Positions 55,971-64,000 of a stretch of DNA of 64,000 nt are shown here, one piece after another (the first letter of the stretch is position 1; each line of letters begins with the position of its first letter). The translations under genes were made by a program, and so were the position numbers. Source of the DNA: Symbiodinium natans (taxonomy: Eukaryota; Sar; Dinophyceae; Suessiales; Symbiodiniaceae). The DNA lies in contig CAJNDS010002280.1 of assembly GCA_905221605.1 (NCBI GenBank), forward strand, positions 150,001 through 214,000. Direction: 5' to 3'. The notes beneath the pieces were generated by a model. The model worked only from the letters and a program-made list of their open reading frames with translations, had not been told where the DNA came from and made no database searches.

Positions 55971-56393
55971 TCAAACGAGTCCGAGTCTGAGCCCGCAAGG
56001 GCCCTGGCCGTTCTGCCCCCAAAGCCTGAGGCCGTCGGCCTCCAAACTCCTTCCCAACCTTGGAGCCCGACTCCTAATACCTCCCATCCTTCCCTGTTCC
56101 TCATTTTCCTCATTTTCCCTATATCTGCGACATGCCCGAGATTCTAGGAAAGGTGCAAAGAATGAAAGAGCAGAGCCCCTGCACTCCGCAAGCCTCAGCC
56201 CAAAGTCCGGCTTCCCCGCACTCCAAGTCGCGCCCGGCGGGTGCGCTGCGCCGCTGCTGAGGCTTGCCTTGGGAGAGACGAACATTTTGAAAAGGGGTTT
56301 AGGGTTTATGGTTGAGGGCTGGAGTGGATCGATTTGTGGGGGGTCGAAGGGTTGATGACCATTTTCCAGCCTTCCCGAGACCTTAAGCCTCAA
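55971..56393 (-). CDS. 140-codon open frame, hypothetical
   Basis: PGATWSAGKPDFGLRLAECR, SALSFFAPFLESRACRRYRE, then a Glu/Asn run and a Gly/Arg-rich tail, stop TGA. The N-terminal quarter contains degraded CCATAAACCCTAAACCCC and is probably intron. Confidence 0.38.
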   Translation of the reverse strand: MRLKVSGRLENGHQPFDPPQIDPLQPSTINPKPLFKMFVSPKASLSSGAAHPPGATWSAGKPDFGLRLAECRGSALSFFAPFLESRACRRYRENEENEEQGRMGGIRSRAPRLGRSLEADGLRLWGQNGQGPCGLRLGLV

Positions 56394-57036
56394 ACCCGAC
56401 TAAACCCTAAAACATGAACTCTAGTAGGAGCTCAAAGAGCCTCAGCTTTATCACAAGGACACTTGGAGCTTCATAGAGCTTCATCGCAAGCGGCAGCCCA
56501 CAGGGTACATGCTACGACAATTCTTCTCTGAGCACTCACTTCACTTCTAAAAAAGAGGCTAAACTTCCAGACAGGCATCTCCCCCTCCACAGCTGCATGG
56601 CAGCGCCAGTGCAAGGCAAATCGCCGCATTTCCTGTCCACAGTGGGGCTGCACATGCAGCAGAAGTTGAGGACACAGAGGGGTTAGGATGCAAGGTTTAC
56701 GTCGGAATCAGGGATACTAAGGATTTTATCGACACATGCAACGCAGAAGCTGAAAGCTCCTAGGAACTGCTAACATGCTGAGAACCACATGATTCTGAGG
56801 AGTTTTCCAGGGATGTGAGACCTAATTTTGGCAGGTTGCATTGAAGTTTTACATGGAATCTAGACTTTCAACAAACGGTGATCTCCTAGCTAAAGCCCAG
56901 TAGTTTCCACTCCGGTCTCAAAGTAAAACTTGTGACCTCCGAGGAATTGGCAACTACTACTAATCATTGACCGGGGGGCTACATCGAATCTGGGACTCAA
57001 CCTGGTGATGGGTTTCTGATGCTCCGAACCCTAAAC

Positions 57037-57167
57037 CAGGGCTCAGAGGGTTTGCGGGGCTTGGGGAAACAACTTTGATGACGCCGAGCCAGAAGCGCTC
57101 CTCGGGGACTTGCACCGGCTTTCGGCTTTCGATGCCCACGTGCTCGTTGCCTTGAAGGGGGATCGTT
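57037..57167 (-). CDS. Exon with GTTTAGGG donor
   Basis: Acceptor CCCAAAAGAAG|, 43 codons including IPLQGNEHVGIESRKPVQ and VPEERFWLGVIKVVSPSP, third positions nearly all G/C, donor CCTG|GTTTAGGGTTCGG. Among the clearest exons and the clearest case of a donor made from a telomere-like unit. Confidence 0.6.
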
Positions 57168-57176
57168 CTTCTTTTG

Positions 57177-57312
57177 GGTGTTTAGTTTGGGGCTCATAAG
57201 GCCCAGAAAGAGCCCATGAGATGGTATTTTGTTGGGGGTTTGGGGTGTTTGGGGTGTTTAGTTTAGGGCTCATAGGGCCCAGAAAGAGCCCATGAGATGG
57301 TAGAGGAGCTTA
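57177..57312. repeat. Tandem duplication, ~78 bp
   Basis: TTAGTTTGGGGCTCATAAGG ... GAGCCCATGAGATGGTA is repeated from about 57258 with two changes. Confidence 0.85.
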
Positions 57313-57700
57313 GAGGGCTCAGGTTTTGTTTGGGGTGTTTCGGAGCTTCCGGCATGGGATGTTGAAGGCTCAGGGGCTTGTACGCCTTTTAAGGCTTGTA
57401 GGGCTAGATGTCGGGGTTTGTAAGGTTTTCAGGGCTTATGAGGTCAGAGGTTTTCAGGTTGGCTATTGGAGGGCGTCTGGGTGCACTTCGGGCCTGAAGG
57501 ATGAGAGGCACCGGGGGGCTAGGGGAGGTTCTTAGGTTTCATGGGGTTGCGGGGCTCCGCGGCCGAAAGTCTTATAAGCCATAACCCCAAGCTTCAGCGT
57601 GTCAGCTCGAACGCGGATAAGGGTTTAAAGTTTATAGGCCTTAAGCGAGTCAGGCCGTACGAAAAAGGCTTTGAAAGGAACACAAGCTTCAAAACCGGAG
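57313..57700. other. No gene recognised
   Basis: GGTTTTCAGG/GGGCTTGTA-rich sequence; the plus frame 57326-57535 looks repeat-derived. Confidence 0.4.
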
Positions 57701-57713
57701 CCTGAACCCTAAA

Positions 57714-57922
57714 GCCTAAACCCTAACCCTAAACCCTGAACCCTAAACCCTAAATCCTAAAACCCTAAAACCCTAAAACCCCAAAACCCCAAAACCCTAA
57801 AACCCTAAAACCCTAAAACCCTAAAACCCTAAAACCCTAAAACCCTAAAACCCTAAAACCCTAAAACCCTAAAACCCTAAAACCCTAAAACCCTAAAACC
57901 CTAAACCCTAAACCCTAAACCC
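57714..57922 (-). repeat. Telomere-like array, mostly octamer CCCTAAAA
   Basis: About 17 CCCTAAAA units (the Chlamydomonas-type spacing) flanked by CCCTAAA and CCCCAAAA units. Confidence 0.97.
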
Positions 57923-57931
57923 TCTTGCCAG

Positions 57932-58010
57932 GCAGCGCTTGGGGACAGGAAACTCCTGCGGCCCAGTTCGCGGCACACGTGGCTCGGAGGGTGCTGCTTA
58001 GGCAAGGGGC
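57932..58010 (+). CDS. Probable exon between two telomere-like arrays
   Basis: Acceptor CCCTCTTGCCAG|G, peptide AWGQETPAAQFAAHVARRVL, LRQGAS: an amphipathic helix. The donor is unclear (GC type near 58008, or later). Confidence 0.45.
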
Positions 58011-58033
58011 CTCACCATCCCCCAACCCTTCTT

Positions 58034-58121
58034 CTGACCCTAAACCCTAAACCCTAAACCCTAAACCCTGAACCCTGAACCCTGAACCCTGAACCCTGAA
58101 CCCTGAACCCTGAACCCTGAA
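58034..58121 (-). repeat. Telomere-like array, CCCTAAA then CCCTGAA
   Basis: Four CCCTAAA and eight CCCTGAA units: a homogenised variant block. Confidence 0.95.
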
Positions 58122-58584
58122 CTGAAACCTGATGCAATTATGTGCAGCGAACCTGAAGGTGCCTAAGGCTCAGTGCTTCCATCTGGTGCAGTGTCGAGCT
58201 TCAGGGCTTCTAGGGTGGATCAAGATGGCTTAGCCTCACGAGCCCGAGACCCTTCATGACTTCAGGGATCTGCCTTAAAGCCTAAACTCCCTAAACCCTG
58301 TAGCTGAAAGAAGGAGCCATGCCCAAGTCCGACCATGCGTGAAGCGCCATGCCCGAGTCCTGCTTCTCAATGTCCGCACCATAGATGCGAAGGATACGCA
58401 GCCCTGCGCTCAGTGTTGGCTAGGGGAGGGACTCACACGGCTATCCTGCGAAATCAAAACCTTAAGTTGTGCATCAAGTCTGCAGCCTTGTTTCATGTAA
58501 CATGGTGCTAGCCCCAGGTGACGCAGTGCGAACTGCTGCTCTGCTCAAGGATGCTTCGCTTGAATGGCTTCAGGTGGAAGTGGA
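58122..58584. other. No gene recognised
   Basis: Two AG-ended pyrimidine tracts near 58153 and 58190 are followed only by very short open stretches. Confidence 0.35.
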
Positions 58585-58881
58585 CTATAGACAAGGGTTC
58601 ACAGTGGAATCGAGGTCAGTGTGAAGTGCAACAGAAGAGATCATAGGGCCTAAATGGCAGTTCGGCAGAAATTTAGTTGCGCTTTCCGGGAAACCACACA
58701 CCTTTTCCACCAGCCTCACCTCGAATCCGGGGCCTGAGGAAACTCGAGGTGCGCAGGAGGATTTGCGAGCGTATGGCCCTTCCCATCCCTGCGTCGTGCA
58801 TATGTGCCAACTCTCCCTAAGCCCTGAATGCTTAAGCCCTATACCCCAAGCTAGCCAAAATACCTTGATGCTACGACACAC
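58585..58881 (-). CDS. Probable terminal exon, unknown protein
   Basis: 98 open codons to TAG: KHSGLRESWHICTTQGWEG, YARKSSCAPRVSSGPGFE, CGFPESATKFLPNCHLGP. No ATG at the start, so its true 5' border is an acceptor not resolved here. Confidence 0.42.
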   Translation of the reverse strand: MCRSIKVFWLAWGIGLKHSGLRESWHICTTQGWEGPYARKSSCAPRVSSGPGFEVRLVEKVCGFPESATKFLPNCHLGPMISSVALHTDLDSTVNPCL

Positions 58882-59249
58882 CGCACCATGGCTACAGGCT
58901 TAGGGTTTTTAGCCTTTGGGGTTGTTGGAGGCAACTGCAGAGGTGCAGGATAGGTTAGGGCCAGGGGGGAGAGGCCCCAGTGCGACAACACAAAGTAGAG
59001 CACGAAACGGCCCCCCATGGAGTAGCTCATATGCAACCCTCAAACCACCTCTTTGTGAATTCACCCCTGGGGCGTTTCAGGTTTCAGCTGTTTTGGTGGA
59101 CTGCTACAAGAATGTGCAGGGCTCATGGTTTAAGACTTGCTTGTATCTGGGACGACGGCTAATGTGAGGAGTCCGAGGGCTAGGGTTAAGGGCTGCAAGC
59201 ATGCATTCGCAGGGGTTCGAAGGTTAATTTGATAAGCTCCAGGGTTTAC

Positions 59250-59344
59250 GGTATCGGGTTTGCGGAAGCCTGTGTCGACATGTTTCACCCGTTGTCGGCA
59301 GATGGGGCAGCGGCTGCTCACGTCCAGCGCCTGACCACAACACG
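59250..59344 (-). CDS. RING-finger C-terminal exon
   Basis: Acceptor CTGGCCAGATAG|, then CCGQALDVSSRCPICRQRVK HVDTGFRKPDT, donor ACC|GTAAAC. C..C...CPIC matches the second half of a C3HC4 RING (the last two metal-ligand pairs), as in ubiquitin E3 ligases. The first half of the RING should lie upstream on the minus strand, towards the assembly gap, and is not visible. Confidence 0.62.
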
Positions 59345-59714
59345 CTATCTGGCCAGAACCCAAGTCGGAGTTTAATTCAGGTTTAGGTTGCAGGGTCTAA
59401 GGCTCCAAAGGCTGAGCAAATCACAAAAGCTACAGCCTCAAGATGCTGCTGGTGTACCCTGTAAGAAACATAAAGCCTGTAGGCGCGATGTCCGAAGTGT
59501 GGAAGTAGTAGAACATGCATGGGCAGCGGCAAGAGGGCACATGTCGCTGTCACACGTACAGACTCCATGTTTAGCCACTGCACAATTGTGCAAAATGTGG
59601 GAAGACTTGATCTGCAAAATGAAGAAGGTTTGAGGGCAACCTCAAGTTCATCCCCCCCGCCGGAACATTACTCAATTTAGTGGTTGAAATAGTATTGGTT
59701 GTGGTTGTTGTTGC
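59345..59714. other. No confident gene
   Basis: Short open frames on both strands; expected to contain an intron of the RING gene. Confidence 0.35.
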
Positions 59715-59760
59715 TGTGGGGTGGTGGGGGTGGTGGGGGTGGTGGGGGTGGTGGGGGTGG
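59715..59760. repeat. (GGTGG)n-type tract at gap edge
   Basis: GTGGTGGGGGTGGTGGGGG repeats run into the Ns, so the gap probably lies in this repeat. Confidence 0.9.
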
Positions 59761-59860
59761 NNNNNNNNNNNNNNNNNNNNNNNNNNNNNNNNNNNNNNNN
59801 NNNNNNNNNNNNNNNNNNNNNNNNNNNNNNNNNNNNNNNNNNNNNNNNNNNNNNNNNNNN
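59761..59860. other. Assembly gap (100 N)
   Basis: Exactly 100 N: a placeholder of arbitrary length. Confidence 0.99.
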
Positions 59861-59998
59861 TGCTCAGGGCCGCAAACACGAAGCCCTTTGCCTCCCCTTC
59901 GCTGATAGGTGGAGGGTCCTTCCACTCTTCCTCCTCTTCAGCGAAGACCAAATCCTCGAACGGAGAAGAAGGAAGCTTCGGAACCGAAGGGATATCTC
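59861..59998 (-). CDS. Exon truncated by the gap
   Basis: On the minus strand, after a TGA and a possible TTGAG| acceptor: PSVPKLPSSPFEDLVFAEEE, WKDPPPISEGEAKGFVFAAL, then Ns. Same strand as the RING exon; may be an earlier exon of it. Confidence 0.45.
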
Positions 59999-60195
59999 AA
60001 CAAACCAAACCATCAACCCGCTGCAACCGCGCCCTTGCTGTCAACGTTAATTGGTGATGAGTTCGCTGCATTAATGAGTTTGAATTGCTGCAGTACTTGG
60101 TGACCTGAATATGACGAAATTATGTTTCAGATAGAGAGACCATAACATGTTGGCAGTTTTCAGAATGGCAATTGTGTAAGCGGACAGCATAACCA

Positions 60196-60515
60196 ATGGA
60201 CAGCTCAACTGCTGTGGCAGTTTGCCGCACCATACCCGCACAAGACATGCAATGCGAAAAGTATACAAAAGTCGGCAGTCCTACATTGGAGTTTGATGAA
60301 GCATTGCGTTGCCTGAGAAGCCAACCTCTGAAGAACTCCAAGCCCCTAAAACCTCTTCAACCAAAAACCCTTCACCCAATAACCCTCGACCCTCAAATCC
60401 AACCCTCGGCTCCGAAGCCCCCGCTGTTCCGAAACATGAAGTCATCCCCAGGCCGAAGCTGTTGGATGCTCCGGGTAGCAGGGCTTCGCTAGGAGCATCG
60501 GAGCTTTGGGTTTAG
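60196..60515 (+). CDS. Coding-like region, two plus frames
   Basis: 60196-60330 (TIPAQDMQCEKYTKVGSP, TLEFDEALRCLRSQ) and 60309-60515 (EKPTSEELQAPKTSSTKN, VPKHEVIPRPKLLDAPGS) overlap in different frames. Could be two exons or an exon and repeat-derived Pro-rich sequence. Confidence 0.32.
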
Positions 60516-60776
60516 GGAAGTACTGCTTAGGCTGTGTGTAATTCAGGAGCTTAAGAGCTTCAGGTTTGGGAGTTTTCTGGTTTCAGGGTATCGTTTCGAG
60601 TCTGCACTTTAGGGTCTGAGGTTGTGACTTTGAAGCGCTGCCTGCAGGCGCCTAGCCGTTTAGGGTCACGGGATCATTCAGCCGCTAGAGCCTATTGAGG
60701 GTCATAGGGGTCAGGGTTTAGGGTTTAGGGTGACCAGAAAACCCAAGAGCCAAACCTGACAGAGAGCCGCCCACAG

Positions 60777-60870
60777 GTTCGACAAAAATGCCCTGATCTT
60801 GCGAGTCACCCTCGGATCCTTTCAAGAACGAACCTGCATCGCTAAAATCAACATCCAAGAAAGCCCTTAA
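60777..60870 (+). CDS. Probable exon, possibly terminal
   Basis: Acceptor GCCGCCCACAG|G, 30 codons FDKNALILRVTLGSFQER, TCIAKINIQESP and TAA. Strand-like alternating pattern. If the end is spliced (e.g. before GAAAGCCC) it may be the start of the exon chain that follows. Confidence 0.45.
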
Positions 60871-60881
60871 GCCCAAAAAAT

Positions 60882-62094
60882 GCCGTGGTCCTTGCTGTCA
60901 CTTGCAAAGCAAGCCCGGATGACTGCACCATGGCCGTACCAGCCTCTCAAGTCTTAGAAGGTTTCCTTGGGCATCCGGGGTTCGGGGTTTTGGGTGAGGG
61001 TTTAGGGTTTGGGGTTTGGGGCTTGGGGTTTGGGATTTAGGGTTTAGGGTTTAGGGTTTAGGGTTTGATTCCTATTCCTGGGTTTTGGGCTTAGGGTTTT
61101 TGTAAAGTCTGAAATTGCAATGCTGCAAACCCGAACTTCGCAAAGCACTTTGCCCAACTTGGTAGCCCAGTAACCATATTCTAATAAGGGCACCCTTTGT
61201 GGAGTTGGCTATTTAATAAAGGGAACACATAACGCAAGAAATAAAGGGCAAAGGGTGCCACTTGGAATGTTCCCCCTGAAACGAACAGTCCTTAATAGGG
61301 GTTGCGATAGGGGGCTACTATAATGCCTAACCCTAAACCCTAAACCCTAAAGCCTTGACCCTAAACCCTAAACCCTAAACCCTAAAGCCTAAACCCTAAA
61401 CCCTAAACCCTAAACCCTAAACCCTAACATCCCAAGGTACCACTGGGCTACCTAGGGCCCTACGCTGGGCCTCGGCCTTGGCTGCGAAGGCACACCCAAC
61501 CTCGAGATCAAGCCCCAAGGCCAAGCAACTCAGGGTTTTGCGTTTAGGGTTTAGGGTTTAGGGTTTAGGGTTTAGGGTTTAGGGTTCAGGGTTTAGGGTT
61601 CAGGGTTTAGGGTTTAGGGTTTACGAAGCATGCTTCACCAGCGCTGTGGGCGCGCGTGCCACAGATCAACAGGCCTTAGGCTTTGTGTTTGAGGACGCTT
61701 CAGGTCTTCGCTTGGCTGCCATTTGGCAAAGAAGGTTGACGTCAAGACCTTGAGGGCCCTAAGCCAAGTTGCTGGACGCCCACTCGCCATACATCATGGC
61801 AGACCGGAACCTAGCAGGTTGGGGAAGCAGGGCTTACGGACTAGGGTCTGGAGTTTAAGCTTCAAGGTACTTTCAGCGACTTTAGGCCAATACTGCAAGG
61901 TTTGTGTACCAATGAAACTTGCATGGGCTATGTGCATGCTGCTCAAAGTGTCCACATTCTGTATGCATCCCTTTATATACATTCACTTGCTGACAGTGGC
62001 GGCAATGGCTGCGCAACACCTTTTTGCTATGCCCTTAGACCTCAGCCCTGATTCACAAGCACCATGCCGCAAAGACCGGTCAAGCCAGGTTTGA
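60882..62094 (+). CDS. Five-exon plus-strand gene part
   Basis: Candidate exons: about 60882-60993 (NAVVLAVTCKASPDDCTM, PASQVLEGFLGHPGFG; donor G|GTGAGGGTTTAGGG); 61438-61534 (LPRALRWASALAAKAHP; donor AGG|GTTTTGCGTTTAGGG); 61673-61734 (acceptor AGATCAACAG|G; ALGFVFEDASGLRLAAIWQR; donor AG|GTTGACG); 61769-61817 (LLDAHSPYIMADRNLA; donor G|GTTGGGG); about 61900-62094 (MKLAWAMCMLLKVSTFCM, LLTVAAMAAQHLFAMPLDL, stop TGA). Introns 1 and 2 are mostly telomere-like arrays; intron 2 joins phase 0 to phase 0. Other phases are not all consistent. The end is hydrophobic, so a membrane protein is possible. Confidence 0.48.
60994..61068 (+). repeat. Telomere-like array starting at a donor
   Basis: GTGAGGGTTTAGGGTTTGGGG then TTTAGGG units. 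Confidence 0.9.
61266..61437. mobile_element. MITE-like family C copy split by a telomere-like array
   Basis: Left half: TGTTCCCCCTGAAACGAACA GTCCTTAATAGGGG and GGGGGCTACTATAATG. Right remnant: AACATCCCA at 61425-61433. Between them lie ~14 CCCTAAA units (61327-61424). Other copies (44226, 44758) have only ~45 bp here. Confidence 0.6.
61545..61623 (+). repeat. Telomere-like array (TTTAGGG)~11
   Basis: Two TTCAGGG variants; forms the intron between exons 61438-61534 and 61673-61734. Confidence 0.95.
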
Positions 62095-62239
62095 GCAAAT
62101 TTCAAGTTCCGCCCCTTCCCGCCCCCACCTGTTTCGCGATGGGTACTTTCATTCGCGTTTAGTCAGTTTCAGGCTCATGGCTTGAACTCCCACTCTGAAA
62201 GACTTGCCTGAATGCATACTCCCGAATGCCGCCAAAAAC

Positions 62240-62590
62240 TCTAAAGACAACTAAATAACTTAGATAACTATGTAACTAACAAAAAGCATAGCTATATAGC
62301 TATACAAAAACCTTTCAGCTATACAACGATATAACAATAGCATAACTATGAAGCCGCCGTATAGCCATAACCATGTACCCATACAATCAGATAACCGTAC
62401 AACTGCACCGTCTAACCATATAACCATATAAGCATCGAACCATCTAACCATCTGACCGTCTAGCCATATAACCATATAACAAAAAACATCCAAAGAACCG
62501 TAGAACCAGACAACTATATACCTATATAACTGTATAGCTATATAACTGCATAACTGTGTAGCCATATCACAACTACATAACTACTACACA
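62240..62590. repeat. AT-rich ATAACCATCT/TATAGCTATA degenerate tandem repeats
   Basis: Many ACCATATAACCATCTAACC and TATATAGCTATA units; the Trp/Tyr/Met-rich minus frame through it is an artefact. Confidence 0.9.
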
Positions 62591-62599
62591 ACTATGTCG

Positions 62600-62914
62600 A
62601 AATTTGATGTACCTTTTAAAGCAACACTTTTCAACCACGCAAGTTCATAGCCGAGGAGCTTGATCTTGTGGGCGAAGAGAAGCCCCGCTTTGACTTCAAA
62701 CTTGCCAAGGAGCTCACCCTCACCTGCTTCGGCTCTTAAAGATATGTCTTCAGCAGGGTTCGTTTCGGGTTTAGGCCTCAAGGGTCTGCGGGCTTCAGGG
62801 GCAGGACCAGGATGGGTGACCTCTTCTATCACCACGGGCATAACGGGCACAATTGCGGAAAAATGCTTTGGACTTTGCTCGATTACAGCCGTTGCTCTTC
62901 CTATCCTTGCACCC
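62600..62914 (-). CDS. Probable exon, unknown protein
   Basis: Open on the minus strand: HFSAIVPVMPVVIEEVTH, NPAEDISLRAEAGEGELLGK, FEVKAGLLFAHKIKLLGYEL. Third positions become strongly G/C in the second half. Probable donor AAAA|GTGTTGC at about 62621. A plus frame overlaps but is poorer. Confidence 0.45.
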
Positions 62915-63227
62915 ACGCGGCCCCTCTACGAGCGCACCTCCGAACTCAATTTATCGCTCCGCGTCTTGGCTGGTACTTAGATTTGGAGCTTCTCCATTCT
63001 GCGTCGCTCATCAACACCTGCAGACTTCGTATCAAACAAAGCCCATACCCACCCCAAACCCAGCAGCCTTGTTCTTCAACCCATCGGCCCCTGATCACTA
63101 AACTCTAAACCACGCATCACCCGAAAGCCGTCAATTTATGAGAACCCCAAAGGCTCAACAGAATATGTGTTGGCACTACATGCACCAGCTTTAAGCTAGT
63201 AAAGGAACTTCAACACCAACCCTGAGC
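62915..63227. other. No gene recognised
   Basis: Only short ambiguous frames. Confidence 0.4.
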
Positions 63228-63338
63228 CTAAACACTCCGACAAGTTTGCTGATCTACACTCTCAACTCTGAACCGTCTGCGCAGGCCTTGCTCCCACTCG
63301 ACCCAGGTGTCGGCCAAATGTCGACCAAGGCCTTGCAT
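63228..63338 (-). CDS. Probable terminal exon
   Basis: Acceptor ACCAGACCAAG|, then MQGLGRHLADTWVEWEQGLR, RFRVESVDQQTCRSV and TAG. Helical, Trp-containing, with mostly G/C third positions. Confidence 0.48.
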   Translation of the reverse strand: MQGLGRHLADTWVEWEQGLRRRFRVESVDQQTCRSV

Positions 63339-64000
63339 CTGCTTGGTCTGGTTTGATGAGGGGTTTCGAGGGGCGAAAGGTGAGCAAGTTGAAGATGTTG
63401 TGAAACTTTTGCGTGGCATGGGGTGGGAGGGTAGGACGGATTGAGATTTGGGTGTGGTTGCATATAATATGTTTGTTTCATGCTGGGGTCTTTTGGTTGA
63501 CTTTGTTTGGGGGGCGGGGGGGGGGGGGGGGGAGGCTTGGCGTTGAGGGCTTCCAGTTTGGGAGTTCAGGCCAAGTGTGGGCTGGCCTGGAGTTCGAGGC
63601 TACAGGCACTACAGCACCTGATCTAAACCGTCAGCCGTAAGCCCTGAAACCCTACTCTGTATCTCATCCCTCCAAAACCTTCCAGCCGCACCCCCCAAAT
63701 CCTGTACTCGAAGCAACTGTGAAATCCCAACACCCCTTAAACCAAGATCCTGCACACCTGAACCCTCGACCCTTGCTTAGTCCGCATCTTTCATCCCTGA
63801 GCTGGAATCTTCTAATTAAGGGTCTCGGTGTCAGGACGTATAGAGTTGCGCGGCCTTAGGGTTTCGGGGGCATAGAAAACTAAACCCTAAACCCTAAACC
63901 CTGGCCCTGGACCCTCAACCCTAAACCCTAACCCTTAACAGGTTTGGGGGTTTGGAAAGCTTGCTTCTCGCAACTGTGCCTTCGTCCACCGCAGATGCCA
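63339..64000. other. No gene; poly-G and short CCCTAAA cluster
   Basis: G16 tract near 63513; CCCTAAA units at 63882-63935. Nothing else recognised up to the window end. Confidence 0.45.

Noticed and set aside
62260-62565. Trp/Tyr/Met-rich 101-codon minus frame
   Set aside because: Follows the periodicity of the AT-rich ATAACCATCT repeat; no splice or coding signals.

Overview
This looks like nuclear DNA of a eukaryote with an Arabidopsis-type telomere repeat (TTTAGGG), most probably a dinoflagellate. The reasons are ankyrin repeats with the 'LLESWPE / LLEEWPEG' flavour common in Symbiodiniaceae predictions, very small exons, GT, GC and possibly GA donors with AG|G acceptors, abundant interspersed TTTAGGG, and many repeats. 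Lineage is an inference; no rRNA, tRNA or spliced-leader gene was recognised. Nothing is organised as bacterial operons, and nearly every protein-coding signal is an exon of about 40-300 bp. Exons were found by reading six frames for open stretches with G/C-rich third codon positions bounded by splice sites. Most have no family assignment, so strand and frame calls carry real uncertainty.

Layout. 0-3.1 kb: tandem array with a ~1 kb unit, ending in a 220-bp TTTAGGG array. 3.1-8.4 kb: mostly low-complexity DNA, a tandem array of CCCTATAGGG-centred palindromes (5.9-7.1 kb) and a cluster of eleven CTCGAG-centred palindromes (7.25-7.93 kb). 8.4-9.7 kb: minus-strand FG-GAP/beta-propeller-like gene. 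10.5-29.6 kb: scattered exons on both strands among telomere-like arrays. 30.3-33.75 kb: the best gene, a minus-strand ankyrin-repeat membrane protein reconstructed as four exons with phase-consistent introns and one single-base frameshift. 34.7-37.9 kb: more minus-strand exons. 38-58 kb: scattered exons, including an SF1-helicase motif VI exon (43.2 kb) and a possible Tudor-like exon (45.2 kb). 59.2-60 kb: RING-finger exon and an assembly gap. 60.8-62.1 kb: a plus-strand exon chain.

Main observation: more than 25 telomere-like arrays, in both orientations, do not mark chromosome ends. Many lie in introns and abut exon borders; splice donors read GTTTAGGG, GTAGGGTTTAGGG or GTGAGGGTTTAGGG, and some acceptors read TTTAG|GG or CCCTAG|G. 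One repeat unit contains both a GT donor (GG|GTTTAG) and an AG|G acceptor (TTTAG|GG), so an inserted array could behave as a ready-made intron. At least three short inverted-repeat (MITE-like) families share the window.
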